A stretch of 13,564 bases of DNA from the NCBI GenBank assembly GCA_012862575.1, contig BLSF01000100.1, forward strand, positions 84,102 to 97,665, in the 5' to 3' direction. The notes under the pieces were generated by a model. The model was given only the letters and a program-made list of their open reading frames with translations, searched no databases and was not told the DNA's origin. Source of the stretch: Parietichytrium sp. I65-24A (taxonomy: Eukaryota; Sar; Bigyra; Thraustochytrida; Thraustochytriidae). Positions within the stretch are counted from its first letter, which is position 1; every line of letters begins with the position of its first letter. Made by a program: the position numbers and the translations under genes. Of this stretch, positions 1-5,969 are shown piece after piece.

Positions 1-1
1 G

Positions 2-253
2 ATGATGGAAAGAAGCGCGGCCTCCGCCCTGCCCTCGATCCTGCGGCAGGGTGCATTCGTGTCAGCCGCGGCCAGGAGAGACCAACAAACCCCTGGATAT
101 CTCTCGACTGGACCCTCAACGACGCCCTTTGCGCGGAGGAGGAGGTGGCTGGATGACGATCTCAGTACTGCAGCACTGTCAACCAATTCCAATTCCGAAC
201 AAACACAAACACAAACGAAGAGGCGACTCTCGTTCCCTGCGCTTGAATGTTGA
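2..253 (+). CDS. Possible partial or short CDS at the window edge, unidentified
   Basis: The frame is open from the first complete codon to a TGA at 251-253 and could begin at either of two adjacent ATGs at 2 and 5. It may also continue upstream of the window, in which case this is only a C-terminus. The 83 residues are rich in Ala, Ser, Thr, Arg and Gln. They include an Arg cluster (residues ~45-48, before WLDDD) and a QTQTQT stretch, and show no recognisable domain. The first ~48 residues have the Arg/Ser/Ala-rich, acid-poor look of an organelle-targeting presequence, but the acidic patch and low-complexity tail that follow do not support a folded domain. It ends just before the tandem array. 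Function unknown; it may be a chance frame in GC-rich sequence. Confidence 0.25.
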   Translation: MMERSAASALPSILRQGAFVSAAARRDQQTPGYLSTGPSTTPFARRRRWLDDDLSTAALSTNSNSEQTQTQTKRRLSFPALEC

Positions 254-269
254 GACTCGCAAGCATACG

Positions 270-291
270 TCAAGAGACCAAGGTCTCTTGA
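270..291. repeat. Perfect inverted repeat, 10-bp arms, 2-bp spacer
   Basis: TCAAGAGACC at 270-279 is followed by AA and then its exact reverse complement GGTCTCTTGA at 282-291. It sits in the junction between the edge reading frame and the first recognisable sequence of the tandem array. It does not recur in the array units. Confidence 0.8.
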
Positions 292-658
292 GCTATTTGC
301 GACGCATGTTCTCGAGAAGGATTACTTTCATGAATCAATTCGTCAAATCTGCATCCTGTCTATCTTCTTTTATCTTGTTTTTTCCTTCCCACATTCAGAA
401 TATTCGCAAGCGAAAAGTTTTAGTGTTCCCAAGAAACTCTTTGAAACGGTTTTGGAACCAGCGTTGTGAAAGACCCACGATCATAAGCTGCGGCGGAGAC
501 CAGATGGTTAAGGATGTGAACAGCAAACCTTCTCAAAACGATTCTTTCAAATCAGTCCAAATCTGCATCCTGTCTATCTTCTTTTATCTTTTTTTTCTTC
601 GACGGTCATTCGGAAACGAAAAATTTTAGTGTTCCCAAGAAACTCTTTTGGAACAGTG

Positions 659-672
659 TTGGAACGTTCCAA
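659..672. repeat. 14-bp perfect palindrome inside array units
   Basis: TTGGAACGTTCCAA is its own reverse complement. The equivalent place in another long unit (1912-1929) is an 18-bp palindrome with one mismatch. The core GAAnnTTC matches the inverted pentamer pair of a heat-shock element, but a chance match inside a repeat is equally possible. Only the long (222-229 bp) units carry it. Confidence 0.6.
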
Positions 673-846
673 AATGAATTTTGCAACCAGCGTTGTGCAA
701 GACCCACGATTATAAGCTGTCGCGGAGACCAGATGGTTAAGGATGTGAACAGCAAATCTTCTCAAAACGATTCTTTCCAATCAGTCCAAATCTGCATCCT
801 GTCTATCTTCTTTTATCTTTTTTTGCTTCCCACATTCATTTTCGGA

Positions 847-1538
847 ANNNNNNNNNNNNNNNNNNNNNNNNNNNNNNNNNNNNNNNNNNNNNNNNNNNNN
901 NNNNNNNNNNNNNNNNNNNNNNNNNNNNNNNNNNNNNNNNNNNNNNNNNNNNNNNNNNNNNNNNNNNNNNNNNNNNNNNNNNNNNNNNNNNNNNNNNNNN
1001 NNNNNNNNNNNNNNNNNNNNNNNNNNNNNNNNNNNNNNNNNNNNNNNNNNNNNNNNNNNNNNNNNNNNNNNNNNNNNNNNNNNNNNNNNNNNNNNNNNNN
1101 NNNNNNNNNNNNNNNNNNNNNNNNNNNNNNNNNNNNNNNNNNNNNNNNNNNNNNNNNNNNNNNNNNNNNNNNNNNNNNNNNNNNNNNNNNNNNNNNNNNN
1201 NNNNNNNNNNNNNNNNNNNNNNNNNNNNNNNNNNNNNNNNNNNNNNNNNNNNNNNNNNNNNNNNNNNNNNNNNNNNNNNNNNNNNNNNNNNNNNNNNNNN
1301 NNNNNNNNNNNNNNNNNNNNNNNNNNNNNNNNNNNNNNNNNNNNNNNNNNNNNNNNNNNNNNNNNNNNNNNNNNNNNNNNNNNNNNNNNNNNNNNNNNNN
1401 NNNNNNNNNNNNNNNNNNNNNNNNNNNNNNNNNNNNNNNNNNNNNNNNNNNNNNNNNNNNNNNNNNNNNNNNNNNNNNNNNNNNNNNNNNNNNNNNNNNN
1501 NNNNNNNNNNNNNNNNNNNNNNNNNNNNNNNNNNNNNN
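847..1538. other. Assembly gap (692 Ns) inside the tandem array
   Basis: This is a run of N of non-round length lying wholly within the repeats. The anchors on either side are 837 bp apart, about four units of the observed mean, so the gap size is compatible with missing repeat copies. Reading frames that cross it are meaningless. Confidence 0.97.
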
Positions 1539-2300
1539 ACCCACGATTATAAGCTGTCGCGGAGACCAGATGGTTAAGGATGTGAACAGCAAACCTTCTC
1601 AAAACGATTCTTTCAAATCAGTCCAAATCTGCATCCTGTCTATCTTCTTTTATCTTTTTTTTCTTCGACGGTCATTCGGAAACGAAAAATTTTAGTTCTC
1701 CCGAGAAACTCTTTTGGAACCAGCGTTGTGTAAGACCCACGATTATAAGCTGTCGCGGAGACCAGATGGTTGAGGATGTGAACAGCAAACTTTCTCAACA
1801 TGGTTAATTTAATCAGTTCAAGTCTGCATCCTGTCGATCTTCTTTTTTTCTTCGATGGTCACCTGAAAACAAAAGTTTTGGTCTTCCAAATGTTAAACTC
1901 TTTTAGAACAGTTTTGGAACGTTCTAAAATGAGTGTTGGAACCAGCGTTGTGCAAGACCCACGATTATAAGCTGTCGCGGAGACCAGATGGGTAAGGATG
2001 TGAACAGCAAACCTTCTCAAAACGATTCTTTCCAATCAGTCCAAATCTGCATCCTGTCTATCTTCTTTTATCTTTTTTTCTTCGACAGTCATTCGGAAAC
2101 GAAAAATTTTAGTGTTCCCAAGAAACTCTTTTGGAACGGTTTTGGAACCAGCGTTGTGCAAGACTCGCGATTATAAGCTGGCGCGGAGACCATATGGTTG
2201 AGGATGTGAACAGCAAACGCTTTCTCAAATATCATTCTTTCCGATCAAGTCAAAAATCTTCATCCCGTCTATTTTTTTCTTTTCGACACGACTGCGAAGT

Positions 2301-2543
2301 AATGTGTGCAATAGAGCCACTGGCGAAAGCGACATTTCCACTCTACGATAGATTGTTCCAAAATTCAAGTTGCGAGCGAGAAGACGTTGTGTCTGACAAG
2401 ACAAGGTCTGGTCACCGGCCAACCATTCGTTCCGTTGTGGCCTACCATGCGTTCCGTTGCGGCACTTCTTGGCCGCGATTGTTTTGATGCATACACAAAG
2501 TACGAAAAAACATGATCATAAAAAAAGCAATTGTGTGTAAAGA
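2301..2543. other. Spacer between array and PHAX-domain gene (its 3' side)
   Basis: This is unique sequence with one small imperfect duplication: CGTTCCGTTGTGGC (from 2428) and CGTTCCGTTGCGGC (from 2450) lie 22 bp apart. On the minus strand the first ~60 bases after the PHAX-domain stop codon are A/T-rich (2485-2543) and would be that transcript's 3' end. No canonical AATAAA is seen there. No gene found. Confidence 0.5.
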
Positions 2544-3032
2544 TTACTCGGCCTTCTCTTCCGTTGTCTGGACAGCTGCTGCCTCCGCAGGCTTCTCCTC
2601 CTCTTCATCTTTTTTGGTGTCAGCAGACACTTCTTCACTGGGTGCAGCTGCGGCTTCATCTTTCGCTGGCTCGCTCTTCTTTTCGATTTTCTTCTGTTTG
2701 TGGTTTTGTTGGCACAAGGAGTTGAACAGCGGGCGTCCAATCTTATCCCTGCATAGGTGCAAGAAGACTCCACCAGCAGACTTCTTCCTAGATCCGTCTG
2801 CGGTCATGATGCCATCTGCCTTATTCTTTTCCTTCGCCTCTTCAAGCAGTTCCTCCGCGGTCTTGCATCCCACCTTCTCCACCATCATCTCGATGAGGCT
2901 TACATTCGACTCTTCCAGTTCCGCGCAAATCTTACTGGCAACCTCCTTAACCTGCTCTGCGTCATCCTTTGTGTCCTGTTTCTTGGCGCTCGCCGCCTCT
3001 TCAGGTTTCTCCAGCTCTCTCTTTTCAGACAT
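2544..3032 (-). CDS. Small PHAX RNA-binding-domain protein (162 aa)
   Basis: PHAX (phosphorylated adaptor for RNA export) binds single-stranded RNA through a small helical domain and helps export snRNA and move snoRNA. The domain is recognised here by the block at residues ~75-93, IMTADGSRKKSAGGVFLHL, which matches the family's hallmark G-(x)-M-x-x-(D/N)-GSR-(R/K)-(R/K)-(T/S)-x-GGVF/Y-L. It is preceded by the usual helical part (residues ~27-70). A Lys/Glu/Ala-rich disordered tail (115-162) and a charged N-terminus (1-30) flank it. I chose the ATG at 3030-3032 (MSEKRELEK). It has A at -3; the frame continues upstream without another ATG to an in-frame TGA at 3120-3122. The animal protein is much longer and has export-signal and cap-binding-complex regions not visible here. 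The family call is fairly secure, the exact RNA target unknown. Confidence 0.88.
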   Translation of the reverse strand: MSEKRELEKPEEAASAKKQDTKDDAEQVKEVASKICAELEESNVSLIEMMVEKVGCKTAEELLEEAKEKNKADGIMTADGSRKKSAGGVFLHLCRDKIGRPLFNSLCQQNHKQKKIEKKSEPAKDEAAAAPSEEVSADTKKDEEEEKPAEAAAVQTTEEKAE

Positions 3033-3218
3033 TCTATGTTCGGACGTTGCCACGCACTTTCTTAACCCAGCTGCTGTAACACGCCATGAGTTTTCTAAAG
3101 TTAGCAAACACTTTTCACATCAAAAGACTCGCCTTCAACACTGAACATGAGAGCAGGTGCGTCCAGTGCAGCTCGGTTGCTCTTAGCTGCAGGAGAGTGC
3201 GGCCATAGTTTCCACAAG

Positions 3219-3408
3219 CTCCGTTCAGATCGCAACCAAAACGTTGTTCACATGGACAAACAAGAGTAGTGCTCGCTTGCTCGACGCACTTTTCGTTCGA
3301 GCACTAATTATGGAAACTCCGTTCCGATCGCAATCAAATCCATGTCCGCAAAGACAAAAGCAACGCACGCGGCCTTTGCCGGACGCGCATTTTCGTTCGA
3401 ACACTACT
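3219..3408. repeat. Two-copy imperfect direct repeat, ~98-bp period
   Basis: CTCCGTTCAGATCGCAACC at 3219 is matched by CTCCGTTCCGATCGCAATC at 3317 (offset 98). Near the other end, TTTTCGTTCGAGCACTA is matched by TTTTCGTTCGAACACTA 99 bp later. The middles of the copies are diverged. It lies ~190-375 bp upstream of the PHAX-domain start codon, so it could be part of that gene's promoter. Confidence 0.75.
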
Positions 3409-3451
3409 CAATGTCTCACAATCACAAGCACACAAAGCACACAAACACACA

Positions 3452-3491
3452 CTCTCTCTGTCTCTCTGTGTCTCTCTTTCTCTCTCTCTCT
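3452..3491. repeat. CT-rich microsatellite
   Basis: This is a run of (TC)n with occasional TG interruptions, directly after a CACAAACACAC stretch. On the strand of the PHAX-domain gene it is a GA tract ~420-460 bp upstream of the start codon. Confidence 0.85.
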
Positions 3492-3616
3492 GCAATTTTG
3501 CAGGCAATCAATCGCACGCGTACGCGCAGACGGGTTCTCCGTGCAAGAACCTGCGCGTGCACCTCTTTCAACTCACCAGATCTTGGTTCTCCCTGTCCGA
3601 GTCCTTTCGCTTCCTT

Positions 3617-3645
3617 TTCTCTCTCTCTTTCTCTCTCTCTCTCTT
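3617..3645. repeat. CT-rich microsatellite, second tract
   Basis: (TC)n with TTT interruptions, followed by a short GT run (3646-3653). It has the same polarity as the tract at 3452-3491. Confidence 0.85.
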
Positions 3646-4275
3646 TGTGTGTGCTCTTGTGTGTTGTTCACAAGTCACCAACCACTCAACCACCGCGCGA
3701 CTCTTGACTCACAGCTTCTATGCACACTTTATGCGCACCTCAAAATTGTCTTACCTGCTCACCCACCGACCCGCCGTAGTGAAGACTTGATATCCAAGAT
3801 CCATTGAATAACAACTGTATTTGATAAACTATAGTCTGCACGGTAAGGGACTAGGACGAGTGGCGCGATCAGAGGTGGATTGTGATGGGTGTGCTTCTAT
3901 GTTGAACGGTAGATGGTATTAGTGGCGAACAAAGTAAATTTTTGACGCAAGGATGTTGAGAAAGGTGTGGAAAATGTACAATGCGAGTGCGCGAAAGTGT
4001 ACGCGAGGACCAAAGAGACAGCAAGGCGTTTTGCGGATATAGTTCGCGAGGACATTAGAGAGTGCGTTGGAGCTGAGTGGGATCGAATTAGTGAGTGAGT
4101 TTGTAAAATGGGCCGCGTGGCGAGGTTTGTGTGGGAGCACTTTAGTTTGTTGCGACAAGAAACTCGCTCCCCTTGGGAGACGCGAGCGGTGCGAGGGATG
4201 TGCTATTGAAAGGGATTTGCATGCAGTTGTTGCTCAGCTCGCAGGCGTTTATATGTATATTTGCGTATACTATAC

Positions 4276-4324
4276 CTGTGTGTATGGGTATGTGTGTGTA
4301 TGTATGCATGCATGTATGTATGTG
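4276..4324. repeat. TGTA/CATG microsatellite
   Basis: This is a mixture of TGTG, TGTA and TGCATGCATG repeats. It lies ~250-300 bp upstream of the SDR start codon. Confidence 0.8.
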
Positions 4325-4575
4325 CGCGGAGGGTTGGAGCGTTTGTTCAAGAACAGGGCGATGGAGCAGAGTATAGGTTGGAGGTGGAGGACACTGGCAG
4401 GCTTTTGAACACGACGAGACGATGTCGTTCAGTCTGTGAGAACTGTGAGAAGCGTGACTGACGTGACTAGTTTTGATTTCGGTTGCTGGTGATGTCGTTG
4501 TTCTGGTTGTGGTCGCTGATTCGAAACGTAGACGGTTGTGTCTCGGGGTGAAGCCGCAGAGAGAACGCGAGCAAG

Positions 4576-5697
4576 ATGGCGTGGAGATGCTGGGTGGTCA
4601 CGAGTGTGCTGGCCGCAGTGGTGGCAGCTCTAGCAGCTCCGTCGTTCTGGTATGACAGGAGCTTGTACCCAGCTGACGCGGAGACGATGATGTACCAGAT
4701 TGTCATGGGCGCTACTCACGTTCGCGATAGCGAAGCCAAGGTGTCTGCCTTGATGAGCGAGTTGCACGGAATGCCGGGGCTCGCCTTGAAGGGCAAAACC
4801 GTTGTAGTGACTGGGGCGAATCGAGGGCTGGGCCTGGGGATCGCGGCACACTTTTACGCGTTGGGGGCAGATGTCATCGTGGGTTGCCGGAGTCTCTCCA
4901 CAGACCTTGACGAGACCATCAGCAGCGCAGCGCAAAGCCTGCGCAAGGAGCACCGGAGCAAAGGGACAGGGTTTGGGAAGCTGAAGGCTTACAAGCTTGA
5001 CCTTGCAGATCTGGATAGCGTGTCGCAATTCGTTGGTCGTGTTGAAGCCGATTTTGGAAAAGGTTCTGTGGATATTTTGGTCAACAACGCTGGGGTGCAG
5101 ATCCCGGGATTTCAGGTTAATGAGAATGGATTTGAAACGACGTTTGCCATCAACTACATAGGCACCTCCGCTCTTACTATGTCATTCATTGAGGAAGGCT
5201 TGCTCCGGACCGATGACTCGCCTTTAGGCAAGCCTCGCATCGTTCAAGTTTCATCTGAAGAAGCCCGCACGAGCTACTCGCTGAACAACACTCTTGTGCG
5301 ATTCGGTGCACCATTTGGAAAAGGAGTGGAGGACGGCTTGAAGCGCTATGCTTACTCCAAGCTGGCGCTGACCACTTTTTCGTTCGAATTGGCTCGCCAG
5401 TTTCCAGATCTCGTTGTCCTGGACATGTGCCCTGGTGCCGTCGCGTCTGAGATCGCGCGCGGTGTTCCGGTCATCTCCGATATCATCATCTTTCTCATGG
5501 ATGTGTTCCTTCGGTCCAAATTTGTGGCTGCAGAGCCTATCGTTTATCTCGCACTGTCGAGCGAGACAGCCACCAAGTCTGGAAAGCATTTTCACATTGC
5601 GAAAGAGAGAGCAACCCGCTCTGACGCTCGCGACCCGGAGATTAGCGGCCGCTTGTGGCAGGATACTTTGCGGTTCCTCAAGACACGATGTCCTTAG
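4576..5697 (+). CDS. Short-chain dehydrogenase/reductase with N-terminal signal or anchor (373 aa)
   Basis: This is a classical-type SDR, an NAD(P)(H)-dependent oxidoreductase. The Rossmann cofactor motif TGANRGLG is at residues 79-86 after a hydrophobic strand. NNAG is at 170-173, Asn193 lies in AINYIG, a Ser pair is at 226-227 (VQVSS), the catalytic Tyr258-x3-Lys262 lies in YAYSK, and CPGAVAS (285-291) is the usual post-catalytic PG motif. Residues 7-23 are hydrophobic (VVTSVLAAVVAALAAPS) and would act as a signal peptide or membrane anchor, suggesting the endomembrane system or a plastid-targeting pathway. Another hydrophobic stretch (298-312) sits where membrane-associated SDRs contact substrate. 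The ATG at 4576 has A at -3 and G at +4. The pattern resembles retinol-dehydrogenase/WWOX-like SDRs, but the substrate cannot be read from sequence. It is intronless and convergent with the adenylate-kinase fusion gene. Confidence 0.93.
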   Translation: MAWRCWVVTSVLAAVVAALAAPSFWYDRSLYPADAETMMYQIVMGATHVRDSEAKVSALMSELHGMPGLALKGKTVVVTGANRGLGLGIAAHFYALGADVIVGCRSLSTDLDETISSAAQSLRKEHRSKGTGFGKLKAYKLDLADLDSVSQFVGRVEADFGKGSVDILVNNAGVQIPGFQVNENGFETTFAINYIGTSALTMSFIEEGLLRTDDSPLGKPRIVQVSSEEARTSYSLNNTLVRFGAPFGKGVEDGLKRYAYSKLALTTFSFELARQFPDLVVLDMCPGAVASEIARGVPVISDIIIFLMDVFLRSKFVAAEPIVYLALSSETATKSGKHFHIAKERATRSDARDPEISGRLWQDTLRFLKTRCP

Positions 5698-5969
5698 TTG
5701 GCGCCAAAGCCGATTCGTACAAGTCCAGAACTTTTGACTGCGGACAAACGAAACTGACGTTGGCCTATCTGTTCGGTGTATGCGCAAAACCTTCAGCTGG
5801 TACTCGGCTGTGCCATGAGAGAGTACAGCACAACTCAGCACTAGCGCGAAAGGGGGCCAAATGAAAGCTTCTTATTGTTGTTTTGTTTTAATTAAAAAAA
5901 TTGATAAAGAGTTCTTAGTTTTAAATACTTGCGCAAACAAGTGAATAACCATCATGATACAGGTAGCAT
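5698..5969. terminator. Shared 3' region of two convergent genes
   Basis: The SDR (plus) and adenylate-kinase fusion gene (minus) meet tail to tail here. The middle (5862-5935) is strongly A/T-rich, including TTTTAATTAAAAAAATTGA, and is the likely polyadenylation zone for one or both. No exact AATAAA is present on the plus strand in that segment, so the signal is inferred from composition. Confidence 0.45.

Larger units (their letters stand above)
330..2300. repeat. Tandem satellite-like array, units of ~196-229 bp
   Basis: Using the motif AGACCCACGA (AGACTCGCGA in the last copy) as anchor, copies start at 471, 700, ~1537, 1733, 1955 and 2161. A degraded partial copy lies at ~330-470. Measured periods are 229, 196, 222 and 206 bp; the 837 bp across the gap fits four units. 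Each unit carries in order the anchor, a block around GGAGACCAGATGG, GATGTGAACAGCAAA, a block around CAAATCTGCATCCTGTC, a T-run of 7-8, an ATTCGGAAACG-type block, TTCCCAAGAAACTC and a variable TTTTGGAAC module. Because the periods are not multiples of three, the reading frames in the array change from unit to unit and are not a protein repeat. The last copy decays after ~2270. The sequence family is unknown to me. Confidence 0.9.
3033..4575. other. Divergent intergenic region between PHAX-domain gene and SDR
   Basis: About 1.5 kb separate two divergently transcribed genes, so both promoters should lie here. It contains a two-copy ~98-bp direct repeat, two CT-rich tracts and a TGTA/CATG microsatellite, listed separately. 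The reading frames across 3244-3807 and 4067-4408 are translations of these simple repeats with no domain, and I do not call them genes. A GC-richer stretch from ~4470 to 4575 probably includes the SDR 5' leader. Confidence 0.6.

Noticed and set aside
733-1695. 320-codon plus-strand frame (and minus-strand frames) across the gap
   Set aside because: Most of it is N; the ends are two copies of the same tandem repeat, whose period is not a multiple of three.
1988-2487. Repeat-derived frames near the right end of the array
   Set aside because: They translate the same array unit in changing frames and run into unrelated sequence, with no domain.
2544-3107. Longer 187-residue version of the PHAX-domain protein
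   Set aside because: It would start at TTG (3105-3107). In a eukaryote the ATG at 3030-3032 with A at -3 is far likelier.
3244-3807. 187-codon plus-strand frame and overlapping frames upstream of the PHAX-domain gene
   Set aside because: The composition comes from CT and CA simple repeats (Ser/Leu/Phe runs); three overlapping frames are open for the same reason and none has a domain.
4067-4461. Three overlapping plus-strand frames of 66-113 codons before the SDR
   Set aside because: They depend on a TGTA/CATG microsatellite translated as Cys/Met/Tyr runs. None is recognisable.
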